Shown here piece after piece: positions 1 to 8,718 of a stretch of 64,000 nucleotides of DNA. The stretch is from Imbricaverruca yamaguchii. Its lineage: Eukaryota; Arthropoda; Thecostraca; Neoverrucidae. The stretch spans positions 735,501 to 799,500 of the forward strand of contig JAOTOL010001521.1 in NCBI GenBank assembly GCA_034440575.1, written 5' to 3'. A program made the translations under genes and the position numbers. Each line of letters opens with the position of its first letter. The stretch's first letter is position 1. The notes beneath the pieces are model-generated. The model saw only the letters and a program-made list of their open reading frames with translations. It was not told the origin of the DNA and ran no database searches.

Positions 1-600
1 AATTATGTAATTTATCCCAACCTAATCTAAACTAACTGAACATGACCTGACCAGACCTAAACAGACCTCCTTTGAACTGACCTGTTCTGCCCTTTCCGCG
101 TTCCATTTCCATACTCCCCACAGCACCGCTGCAATTTCCGGAATACAGCGTTATATTCACCTTGCAAATCCTTCTCATGGGAGCTTGTCTGACGGGGCAG
201 CTGGTGCGAATGACTGTTAAGACCGAGCCAATTCGATACATCAAAATTAGCCATATGCCGGTATAAAAATCCATGTTCTCCACACTAAATTAATTGACGA
301 CAGAGAAATTCGAAACAACCCATTCTCCCTTCTGACCTTTGTCGCCCAACGTGCAGCACATTGACGGAATCGCACTGGAATTGCGCCCAAAGGTTACCAA
401 ACACCGTGTGCTTTCACGTGGTGACAAATATTCCAGGTTACTTGCGATGTGAGCCGAGCAGGCGGCCAATGTGTGGCCGTCCTGTATTTAGTCTGAAAAT
501 TCCACGGCCCAACGTTCAACAGAAGTGGGGATGTCGAGCGAGTTTTGAGCGCGCTACGCTTCGCCCAACCTCACAAATTGCAAGTGCTCGGATAGCTTCC
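1..600 (+). repeat. Dispersed repeat R1, copy 1
   Basis: This stretch matches, in the same orientation, sequence at about 23170-23360 and 23870-24260, with roughly three quarters of bases conserved by eye. Shared landmarks include the CATTTCCATACTCC / CTGCAATTTCCGG block, the block around GAGCCAATTCG, and GTGAGCCGAG / GGCCAATGTGTGGC near position 450. No coding capacity is shared: short open frames here are not kept open in the other copy. The left edge is outside the window. Function unknown; most likely a fragment of a non-autonomous element. Confidence 0.6.
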
Positions 601-904
601 GTGATGGGCTACCGCTGACCAATTTGATAGCTATGGTACGTACGTGCCGCTCTTAGCTCAGAGGTACCCCACTGAAAACAGATACACGTACATGACGGTC
701 ACACGGTACAGCGCGCCCAGCCGCCGGAAACAATAGCACGCGGTTCTGTATCGGGCGCGCGTTTCCACAACGTTTCATCTTCGCGCATGTTGTATTATAT
801 GCTATAACCATGGCTAGCTGATGTGCAAATTACCTCGGTTAGCGACGCGTGGCACGTGTCAACGTGACCAACACAACCGGAAACAATCGCAATAATCTGT
901 CCGC
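601..904. other. Non-coding flank left of the Gypsy element
   Basis: No gene, RNA or clear repeat is seen here. The last five bases (900-904, TCCGC) are repeated immediately after the 3' LTR (6387-6391), so this stretch and 6392 onward were contiguous before the retrotransposon inserted. Confidence 0.5.
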
Positions 905-1095
905 TGTATAGTGCAGCGCTGCTTGCTAACAATTAGTGGCCGCAAGCCTGCTCAGCTGCCTAAAACAGCTGACTGCCGTCAGAGCCGAGCGGGCAGTCGG
1001 GTAAACAATCGTTGTCGTGTTTATATCGCTCTGCTATAATACAGCACAGTTATACGAAGTTAAACGTTCCCGGCCTTAATATCGATAACAGATCA
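905..1095 (+). repeat. 5' LTR (191 bp)
   Basis: Identical to 6196-6386 except one T/C difference in the GTGTTTAYATCGC segment. It starts TG and ends CA, as expected for integrase-processed ends. Several short TATA-like stretches (TATATC, CTATAATAC) lie in the second half and could serve as a promoter, but none is decisive. Confidence 0.95.
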
Positions 1096-1120
1096 TGGCG
1101 CAGCCGGCAGGATTCGAACC
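1096..1120 (+). other. Primer binding site, tRNA-Ser type
   Basis: The 25 bases after the 5' LTR start TGG (complement of CCA) and continue as the complement of a tRNA 3' acceptor and T arm, including the complement of GGTTCGAATCC. The acceptor complement (CGCAGCCGG) fits a serine tRNA whose acceptor ends CGGCTGCG. The primer identity rests on general knowledge of animal tRNA-Ser and could be confirmed against the host tRNA set. Confidence 0.8.
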
Positions 1121-1324
1121 TTGTGCTGAACTTTACTGATTGTGCTGTTATTTTGTGATTAATCTGTTTGTTTCCGCCGCCGCGTGGACCACCCTTCCGA
1201 CAACGGAGCGCCGTCAGCGCCCCTACCGGCCGCTGAAGAAATCACTGCGGCGCCGTTTAACAAGCAAGGAAGAGAGCGGGTTCGAGCCCCGCCGGTCGCC
1301 GATCGTTTTACCGTCGCCGTCATC

Positions 1325-2569
1325 ATGGACGAATTTACTTCCGCACTGGTCAGCCTGACGGAGTTAATTCGCCAACAAGCGGAGACTGCCAATCAGCGAG
1401 AGGAGCGTCTGGAAGCGCTTGCTGCTAAGCAGGCTGCAGCTCCGGCTCTCAGAGCTTCAGCAGACGATGGCACGACGGACGGTAACAGACAGCAAGTTGC
1501 CACCCCGGCAACTCGTCCGCGGCTTCCCGCGTCAGCCACGCCGGCACCGCGTCTGTCTGGCGGTGCCAGTCTCCGGGAATTCTGCACCTGGAAGGAGCGA
1601 CTCACCGGCTACAACATGCTGACCGGAGTGAACCAGCTGACACGGGAAGAACAGCGAGCGTCCCTATACACCCTGGTCGACGATGAATGGCATCGAATCA
1701 TCAAGTTCGGACTGAACATCACGGACGCTACAAGTCTCACCGACACTATCGCAGCGATGGAAAATCATCTGAGGAGCCAACGCAATGTAATCCTGGATAG
1801 ACGCGATTTTTACCGACGAAACCAGCCACCGGACGAACCATTCGACGATTATCTCATCGCACTAAAGGAGATATCGGGGTACTGCGATTTCTGCCAGCAC
1901 TGCACTGAAGACCGACTCCGCGATCGCATCATCACTGGACTGTGTGACGAAGCTGCCGTCCAAATTATGCTGTCGGAGAAAACCCTCACGCTGCAGAAGA
2001 CGGTGGACATATGCCGTGCGCGTGAAAACGCGTTCGCCAACGCCTCAGCCCTCACCAGCGATCGTCTTCACGCAGTATCAGCCTACCGGCGTGGCCTGCG
2101 GAACTCCAGCCGAGGCGCACCAGCGAGCCGCCGAGCCGAGACAGCGAGCCCCGTCCGCGCTCGAGACACGACGCCTGTGAGACAGTGCCGTTTCTGCGGG
2201 GGCGAGTGGCATCAGCAGCTGGCCATGTGTCCTGCCCGCAATCATCGATGCTCCATATGTAACAAGCTGCATCACTTCTCCTCCGTGTGCCGGAGTGGCC
2301 AGACTCAGACATATCGTTCTGGACAGCGTGGAGACGGGTCTCAACAACCAGATCGTCAGCTACCACCGCAGCGCGGGCGACACCCGCGGCGGGAGACGTC
2401 ACCACCGCCCAGAGGACATCTGCGTCACCTGCACGGCATCCGCGTCCGAGGTCTATCGGCTCGACGGACACCGAAGGTCGACATCGAGGTACAACACGCC
2501 TGTGGACAAACCGTCATCTCCTGGATACCTGACAGCGGCGCAGAGGTCTGCGCTATGAGCGTCCATTAG
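1325..2569 (+). CDS. gag: Gag with zinc knuckles, running into the N-terminal half of the protease; ends at an in-frame amber stop
   Basis: The frame is open from 1184 but has no ATG before 1325, so 1325 is taken as the start (414 residues). The N-terminal two thirds resemble Gypsy capsid: a Gln/Glu-rich helix, then a charged helical region. At the C-terminal side there are two CCHC-type zinc knuckles, the second a regular C-x2-C-x4-H-x4-C (CSICNKLHHFSSVC), which bind genomic RNA. The last residues contain DSGA, the aspartic protease active site. The frame stops at TAG 2567-2569, eleven residues after the D of DSGA, inside the protease domain. The next frame (pol) is in the same phase, so a single stop is all that separates gag-pro from pol. 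Either a nonsense mutation or, less likely given its place within a folded domain, a readthrough codon. Confidence 0.85.
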   Translation: MDEFTSALVSLTELIRQQAETANQREERLEALAAKQAAAPALRASADDGTTDGNRQQVATPATRPRLPASATPAPRLSGGASLREFCTWKERLTGYNMLTGVNQLTREEQRASLYTLVDDEWHRIIKFGLNITDATSLTDTIAAMENHLRSQRNVILDRRDFYRRNQPPDEPFDDYLIALKEISGYCDFCQHCTEDRLRDRIITGLCDEAAVQIMLSEKTLTLQKTVDICRARENAFANASALTSDRLHAVSAYRRGLRNSSRGAPASRRAETASPVRARDTTPVRQCRFCGGEWHQQLAMCPARNHRCSICNKLHHFSSVCRSGQTQTYRSGQRGDGSQQPDRQLPPQRGRHPRRETSPPPRGHLRHLHGIRVRGLSARRTPKVDIEVQHACGQTVISWIPDSGAEVCAMSVH

Positions 2570-2590
2570 GCCCGAAGCATCGGCGTCAAC

Positions 2591-5500
2591 ATGAACAACC
2601 TCTCACCGCCACCGGATCGGCTGTTCGGAGCAGCTGGACAAGAACTGGACTGCAGAGGAACGTTCCAGTGCACACTCAGACTGGGTGCAGAGACCGCTTC
2701 GGCCGTCACCGTCTGCGTCATCCCGAACGTCACCGGCGCTCTGCTGTCATGGAACCGATGTGTCGAGCTTGGCATTCTACCGCCCGACTTCCCGAAGCAG
2801 ATAAGTGGCGTGGATACATCACACCACCTGGGGGACAGCGGCAACATCAGATCGACCAGCAACTCAACCGGCAACCGCGTCCACAAGCTGGCCTCATCGG
2901 ATCAACGCAGCCGCTCGACATCACAGAACGGACGGCAATCCCTCGCTTCTTCCGTGCCGACACGAGCGAAGTACCCGATCTGGCAGGAAGAGCAAGGCGA
3001 ACCATCCGTCGAAGTGAAGCAACAACACCTGAACATGTTGAAGGACGCCTTCGCCGAGGTATTCGACGTCAACCGTCCACTTCGGGAGATGTTCGGAGGG
3101 CCGATGAAGATCGTGTTGAACGATGACGCCCAGCCGTACGCCTTCACTGCTGCCCGCTCCATCCCATTCGCCTGGAGAGACAAGGCTAAAGAGCAGCTAG
3201 ACAAGCTGCTGCATGACGGCATCATCTCCGAGGTCACACATCCAACAGAGTGGTGTCACCCGCTGGTCGTCGTGCCCAAGAAGCCTACAGAAGGCAGCAG
3301 CGGGAACACCACCGATGCCAGGATCTGCGTCGACCTGACGACGTTAAACAAGCACGTACGCCGTGGCGCACATCCTGCACCGTCATGCCATGACGTCGTC
3401 ACAGGCATCGACAAGGGCAGCAAATTCTTCAGCAAGTTCGATGCGAAGAACGGCTACTTTCAAATCCCCCTCGCCGATGAGTCAAAGGACCTGACCACGT
3501 TTATCACCCCGTGGGGCAGGTTCCGCTTCGAGAGATGCGTCCAAGGTCTCAGCTCTTCGGGAGATGAGTTCAACCGCCGAGGTGATGTCGCACTCGCTGG
3601 AATCCCCAAGACCTGCAAGGTGACGGATGACATCCTATGTCACGACAACACATACTCATCCCACCTGAAGCACGTCATCACAGTCCTGGAGCGGTGTGCG
3701 GAGCACAACATCACCCTCAACCCGGCGAAACTACAGTTCGCTCAGCCAACGGTGGAATACTGCGGATTCGATATCAGCATGGACGGATACACCGTGTATC
3801 AGCGCAAACTTCGCGCCATCTCTGAGTTCCCGGTACCACAAAATCTCACAGACCTCCGCAGCTTCATGGGGCTTGTCAACCAGCTGGCTTCATTCTCACC
3901 TGACACTGCAAGCGCTGCCAGCCCGCTGCGTGATCTACTCCGGCCCCGGAACCACTGGTGCTGGACCAGTGTCCACCAAGCGGCGTTCGAAGCTGTCAAA
4001 GCGGCGCTGGTGTCACCACCTGTCCTGGCATTCTTCCAGCCCGGCCTGCCTACAGCCCTCCACACTGATGCCACACGACTACATGGCCTGTCATATGCGC
4101 TTCTCCAGCTTCAGGACGGCAACTGGCGCCTCATCCAGTGCGGCTCTCGCTTCGTCTCTGACGCAGAGTCACGCTACGCCGTCATCGAGTTGGAGATGAT
4201 CGCCATCTGCTGGGCTGTTCGAAAGAACCACCTCTTCCTGGCTGGCCTGAAGGACTTCGATATCGTCTGCGATCATCGACCTCTCATCCCTCTGCTGAAC
4301 CAGAAGTCACTCGCTCAAGTCGAGAAGCTGGTGCCGTACCACTTCCAGGCAGTATGGAAATCCGGCAAGACACACTGCATCGCCGACGCCCTCTCCAGGG
4401 CACCGATCGATAACCCAACGGAGGAAGACCAAGAAGCTGAAGCAGACGTCCACCATCATCTCCGCAACATCGCACTAGCCAGTGTCCAGGAGATTGACGA
4501 TGTCGGTAGTTGTCACACGCCTGACCTGCTCATCGATGAACTCCATACCGCTGCCAGAAGCGACGATGAGTATCAAGAACTGGCAGGCATCATCCTGACC
4601 AGCTTCCCTGACCAGAAAGCAGATCTGCCGCCCAGTCTCCGAGCCTACTGGCAGGTGAAGGACAACCTCTCCATAGACAACGGTATCATCCTGTGTGGAA
4701 CGCGTCTCCTCGTCCCGCGCAGCCTCAGACGGGACGTCCTCCGGCGACTCCACGCCGGCCATCAAGGTATCGAGCGTACAAAGCGCCGTGCTCGTCAGTC
4801 CGTTTACTGGCCCGGTCTCAACCAGCAGGTCCATGAGACCGTCACAGCGTGCACAGCCTGCCGCAAATATCTGCCCTCACAGCAGAAAGAACCGATGCTG
4901 AGCGATACAGAGCCGTCCCGCGTCTTCGAGACGATGTCCGCCGACTTCTTCTCGCACGCGGGCAAATCCTGGCTCGTCATCGCTGACCGACTCTCGGGAT
5001 GGCCCATCGCCGTCTCCATCGACGGTGAACCGACTGCCGGGATCCTGGTCAGCCACCTGAGGCAAGTGTTCGCCGTCACCGGCGTCCCCAATCGCCTCAA
5101 GACCGACGGAGGCCCACAATTCACGGCCCGCCACACCCGCGCATTCCTACAGCGATGGGGCGTGGTGCACACCATCTCATCCCCGCACTATCCCCAGTCA
5201 AATGGGCATGCGGAGGCAGCCGTCAAGAGTGTCAAGCGCCTGGTGCAAAAATGCAGCACATCCGGCCGCCTCGACCTCGAAGAGTTCTCGCATGCCATGC
5301 TTGAACTCAGGAACACCCCACGAGAGGATAGCCGGTCGCCTGCTGAAGTACTCTTTGGCCACCCCCTGAGGACAATGGTGCCGATGCACTACACCGCATT
5401 CGCAAGTCGATGGCGCAAAGCTGCTGATGAGTGTGATGAACGCGCTCATGCCCGGCGTGAAGCTGCACGAGAACGATATGACGCAGCATCGCGGCCACTG

Positions 5501-5911
5501 TCTTCCCTGCAGATCGGCTCGCACGTCTCCGTCCAGAATCACGAGACAGGCCTCTGGGACAGGTCCGGCGTCATCGTCGCCGTCGGCCGCTTCAGGACGT
5601 ACCTGGTCAAGTTCGCCAGCGGACGCCTTCTGTGGCGGAACCGGCGCTACCTGCGCCCGTGTCGCCCGCTCATCCCAACGACCGAACGCCGCGGCGATCC
5701 TGCAGCGACATCACCGTCCACCGGCTCAACCACAGCGACGTCTACCGCACCAACAACGGCGACGTACAGCTCTACCGATCCATGCCCCGTGCCTGCGAAG
5801 CGAGTCCGCTTCGGTGACCGCCCCGCCGACCCCGTTCCCCGTCGCAGTGGCAGACAGACGCGGCCCCCCGACAGACTTCAAGTCGATCCCAGTATGAAAT
5901 CCTACCTGTGA
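2591..5911 (+). CDS. pol: Pol polyprotein: rest of protease, reverse transcriptase, RNase H, integrase
   Basis: 1106 residues from the first ATG after the amber codon, in the same reading phase as gag; in an intact relative this would be one gag-pro-pol frame. In order: the C-terminal part of the protease (about 1-75); a variable linker; reverse transcriptase (about 170-400) with SKFDAKNGYFQIPL and the catalytic VTDD box, where V replaces the more usual Y or F; RNase H (about 430-560) with TDAT, ELEM and CDHRPL; the integrase HHCC finger (HAGHQG ... CTACRKY) and a D,D,E core (SADFF, TDGGPQF, SNGHAEAAV); a GPY/F-like C-terminal module ending RNRRYLRP; and a Ser/Thr/Pro-rich tail. No frameshift is visible over 3.3 kb, which fits the near-identical LTRs. 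Confidence 0.92.
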   Translation: MNNLSPPPDRLFGAAGQELDCRGTFQCTLRLGAETASAVTVCVIPNVTGALLSWNRCVELGILPPDFPKQISGVDTSHHLGDSGNIRSTSNSTGNRVHKLASSDQRSRSTSQNGRQSLASSVPTRAKYPIWQEEQGEPSVEVKQQHLNMLKDAFAEVFDVNRPLREMFGGPMKIVLNDDAQPYAFTAARSIPFAWRDKAKEQLDKLLHDGIISEVTHPTEWCHPLVVVPKKPTEGSSGNTTDARICVDLTTLNKHVRRGAHPAPSCHDVVTGIDKGSKFFSKFDAKNGYFQIPLADESKDLTTFITPWGRFRFERCVQGLSSSGDEFNRRGDVALAGIPKTCKVTDDILCHDNTYSSHLKHVITVLERCAEHNITLNPAKLQFAQPTVEYCGFDISMDGYTVYQRKLRAISEFPVPQNLTDLRSFMGLVNQLASFSPDTASAASPLRDLLRPRNHWCWTSVHQAAFEAVKAALVSPPVLAFFQPGLPTALHTDATRLHGLSYALLQLQDGNWRLIQCGSRFVSDAESRYAVIELEMIAICWAVRKNHLFLAGLKDFDIVCDHRPLIPLLNQKSLAQVEKLVPYHFQAVWKSGKTHCIADALSRAPIDNPTEEDQEAEADVHHHLRNIALASVQEIDDVGSCHTPDLLIDELHTAARSDDEYQELAGIILTSFPDQKADLPPSLRAYWQVKDNLSIDNGIILCGTRLLVPRSLRRDVLRRLHAGHQGIERTKRRARQSVYWPGLNQQVHETVTACTACRKYLPSQQKEPMLSDTEPSRVFETMSADFFSHAGKSWLVIADRLSGWPIAVSIDGEPTAGILVSHLRQVFAVTGVPNRLKTDGGPQFTARHTRAFLQRWGVVHTISSPHYPQSNGHAEAAVKSVKRLVQKCSTSGRLDLEEFSHAMLELRNTPREDSRSPAEVLFGHPLRTMVPMHYTAFASRWRKAADECDERAHARREAARERYDAASRPLSSLQIGSHVSVQNHETGLWDRSGVIVAVGRFRTYLVKFASGRLLWRNRRYLRPCRPLIPTTERRGDPAATSPSTGSTTATSTAPTTATYSSTDPCPVPAKRVRFGDRPADPVPRRSGRQTRPPDRLQVDPSMKSYL

Positions 5912-6195
5912 CCGACTGGGGGGAGGTGGGGTGATGCGAAGTGATATGTGTTTGGGAGAAAATGTACACGCTCTTCCACTGTGTCCTCACTTGAGTGATA
6001 CGCTTGAGAAGTGAAACGCACCGTTTATTTCTTATTGTTCTCGTGCGATTTCTGTAGTGAGTTGTGTGTAACGTTGCTGAACCCGAAACGGCGTTACTCA
6101 AGCCTCTTTGGGTCTTTCATTTGTGTTTCAGAGGCCCGTTATTTTCATCGTTATAGCTAGAGGGCTCAATGAACCGATTTTGACTCGGGGGGAGG
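5912..6195 (+). other. Gypsy 3' untranslated leader to the 3' LTR with polypurine tract
   Basis: No open frame of note. The run of G and A at 6187-6195 abuts the 3' LTR and is the expected plus-strand primer. Confidence 0.7.
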
Positions 6196-6386
6196 TGTAT
6201 AGTGCAGCGCTGCTTGCTAACAATTAGTGGCCGCAAGCCTGCTCAGCTGCCTAAAACAGCTGACTGCCGTCAGAGCCGAGCGGGCAGTCGGGTAAACAAT
6301 CGTTGTCGTGTTTACATCGCTCTGCTATAATACAGCACAGTTATACGAAGTTAAACGTTCCCGGCCTTAATATCGATAACAGATCA
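6196..6386 (+). repeat. 3' LTR (191 bp)
   Basis: Matches 905-1095 with one substitution and is followed by the target duplication TCCGC at 6387-6391. Confidence 0.95.
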
Positions 6387-6480
6387 TCCGCCAAACTGGC
6401 CCATCACATCTGAAAATTTGAGCGAAATCCGCCGGGTGGCTTTGGCACAATACTGTTTTCAAAATACGCTGAGTCGTTTT
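6387..6480 (-). repeat. Fragment of a dispersed repeat, inverted relative to 22690-22775
   Basis: Read on the minus strand, this stretch (TTGTGCCAAA, then GGATTTCGCTCAAA, then TGATGGGC and GTTTG) matches the plus strand at about 22693-22765 in the same order and spacing. The Gypsy element inserted at or next to this repeat. Confidence 0.5.
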
Positions 6481-6619
6481 GGCACAGCACTGTTGCGTAT
6501 AGCGCCCTATCAACCGTTGCGTACCCTCGGCGGCCCTCCAGGTCCTCTGGGCAGCAACCGTAGGTGCTTGACGTGCATCGAGCCATGCCAGAACCTCAAT
6601 CATTCCGGACAGCTTCATG

Positions 6620-7240
6620 TCAAAAGGTAGAAAATGGCAGGGTTAGATATCTATAAAAGCAGTCGAGTATAGCACTAGAAGGTAGCTAAGTTTATGCCAG
6701 TTTATTTCAGACCATTGGAAATTAATTCCGTAATGTAGAACATCCGATATTCAATTTGAAGGAATATTATGCGATAATTCGGGACACAAATCTGGGAATT
6801 GAGTGCAAAAGTGACCGGGTTGGATATCTATAGAAGCAGTTGATCATGACATCAAAAGGCAACATATTTTATGCCGCTTTATTTGAGACCATTGGCTATT
6901 AATTCGGTAAAGTGGAACATCTAGTATACAATTTAAGGTGGTAAGATGTGATAATTTGGAACACAAATTCTGGGATTTAGTGCAAAAGTGACAGGCTTAA
7001 ACCTTGATGGAAGTTATTCAAGATGACATAAAAATGTAGCACGCTCGATGTTAGTTTCGCTAAGAACATTGGCAATTGTCAGCACGGCACGCAGAAGATG
7101 CATGATGCACTTTTATGACAAGATGTTTGGTGGCCAATTGCTTTCATTTCACTTTAACGGCAAAGTGACAGGGTGAAGTGATTTGATAATAAAATGAACT
7201 ACACATCATAAGACAGCTAGTTTTAATGTTGTTCAAAATT
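6620..7240 (+). repeat. Diverged tandem repeat, ~177-bp unit, about 3-4 copies
   Basis: The motif GGTTAGATATCTATA(A/G)AAGC occurs at 6641 and 6818, with a weaker version at 6994 and a faint one near 7163. Between them the order CCATTGG, AATTC(C/G)GTAA, GTGGAACATC / GTAGAACATC, ACACAAAT, GTGCAAAAGTGAC recurs at the same spacing. Unit length is about 176-177 bp. It looks like a short, old satellite block. Confidence 0.65.
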
Positions 7241-7289
7241 TACCATTGGAGATCACCTGCACCTTCTCTAGAAATTAGAATATAGCATT

Positions 7290-8057
7290 AATCAGACCCA
7301 ACCCACTCTGGTGATGTTCTTTCACAAACCCACCACCAGAGGCGCCACCGGTATGATGTCCGCTCATGACTCCTAAAGAAAAATCGCCACTTCCAATATC
7401 TGTCCAGTTTGGCCCAAAGAGAAAGAGGTTTGTGCCGTCAAGGCCACTACTGGAGTCTCCTACCTGCAGGCCCAGCGTACCGTCGAGGCCACCTCCCCGA
7501 TCACCAAAACTTACGCCCAGGTGGCCACCGTTGCTCTCTCACCCCCCCCCCCCCCCGTCAACACCACTTCTACTTCGATGCAAACCGACATCATAACCGG
7601 CTTAGCTCCACATAAAAAACTCACACCATTCACCATGACGGCACAAACCACCCTGGCTCCCAACACAAAGACCAGTCCGGTTCCGCACACTCAAACAAAT
7701 TCCTCATGGAATGCCCAGCCAATCGGCTGCGGGAGGAAACCCACGTTCCCCACCGGGCCGCCGATCGAGCCCCACGCGTCCAGCGCCGGCCGGCGCCCAC
7801 GTGACACGACAGACTCCATGCCGGTGGGCACTCCCCGAAACAGTAGCCGGCCGCCATGCCCATGCCAAGGTCACCGGTCGGCCGGGCGTATCGAGCGGGC
7901 CATCGAGCGGGCCCGCCGCCGCCACCGCCGCTGTCCTCACCCAACACCCATACCCACCAGGATTTCACTCCTGGCTCCGACAAGCACCGAAAGGTGCCGA
8001 CAAACATGAACACATCTTTTCCCCATGTCTACATTTTTGCAATGGAATTGCCGTAGC
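7290..8057 (+). pseudogene. Non-LTR retrotransposon (Jockey-like): end of ORF1 and first codons of ORF2
   Basis: The frame around 7410-7530 reads EKEVCAVK ... GVSYLQAQRTVEA ... KTYAQVA, the segment that follows the zinc knuckles in ORF1 of arthropod Jockey-type elements. The same segment occurs on the minus strand at about 58.3 kb. ORF1 continues to about 8009 through a Pro/Thr-rich tail. A C-run at 7541-7556 probably disturbs the frame. At 8025 an ATG opens MSTFLQWNCRSL, the typical start of the ORF2 endonuclease (apurinic-like endonuclease plus reverse transcriptase). ORF2 is cut after about eleven codons, exactly where the TTAA element begins (8058), and no continuation is seen after 12110. 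A dead 5' fragment. Confidence 0.7.
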
Positions 8058-8718
8058 TTAACCCGCGCTGTCTCTCCGGTCAGATCCTCACACCCCGTCT
8101 CGGGGGGGGGGGGGGGCGGATACTAACCCACTCTAAAATCCAAACTAAGTGTCGCACGAAAACGAAAGAGGTGTCATGGGAAATCGCTCGATGAGAAGGG
8201 TCCGGATCCACCCCCCAAAACAATTTCCCCCCAAAAGTGACGTCAGTAGGGGGACTATATTTTACGATTTTTGCACGACTTACATTATGTTTTTGGCTCT
8301 GGGGGGGTTCATTTTGGAGGATATTTGGGAAAATTATTTTGAATGAGAAAAGGACAGTGAAATCGACCAAGGTTATACAAATGTTTGGCCCCCCAAAATA
8401 AAAACCATTTTTTATATTTCAAAAATTTTGAGTTTTCAAGTTTCCTTTAATTTTAGTTTTCTAATGGGTAGAGCAGATCTAGCAACGTTGTTGAAAGTCA
8501 ACTTGCCTGAATAAAAATGCTTAATTTTTGCTTAGCCAGAATCTTCGATTTGAACTGCAATAGGCAAGTATGCAAAATTTATATGTAGTCAAAATCGGGG
8601 AAAAAAATTATTGCATCCCCAAAGATAAGCGAACGCTGAAAGTTTATTTAAAATATTTGTATCCGATAAAGCGTGACGACTGGTTGAACGTTTATGGAGG
8701 TGACCTCACTTGACCTTT

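Larger units (their letters stand above)
905..6386 (+). mobile_element. Ty3/Gypsy LTR retrotransposon, complete structure
   Basis: The element is bounded by two 191-bp direct LTRs (905-1095 and 6196-6386), both starting TGTATAG and ending ATCA. A perfect 5-bp target duplication TCCGC lies at 900-904 and 6387-6391. A 25-base primer binding site starts directly after the 5' LTR (1096) and a G-rich polypurine tract (about 6187-6195) directly precedes the 3' LTR. The inside carries gag with zinc knuckles, an aspartic protease motif, reverse transcriptase, RNase H and an integrase placed after RT, the Ty3/Gypsy order. The LTRs differ at one position (T versus C, about 0.5%), so insertion was recent. 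No envelope gene is seen between the end of pol (5911) and the 3' LTR. The only clear lesion is an in-frame amber codon at 2567-2569. Confidence 0.95.

Noticed and set aside
1184..1324. Upstream extension of the gag frame
   Set aside because: The extension starts at GTG; the first ATG in frame is 1325. Non-AUG initiation cannot be excluded but has no positive support.
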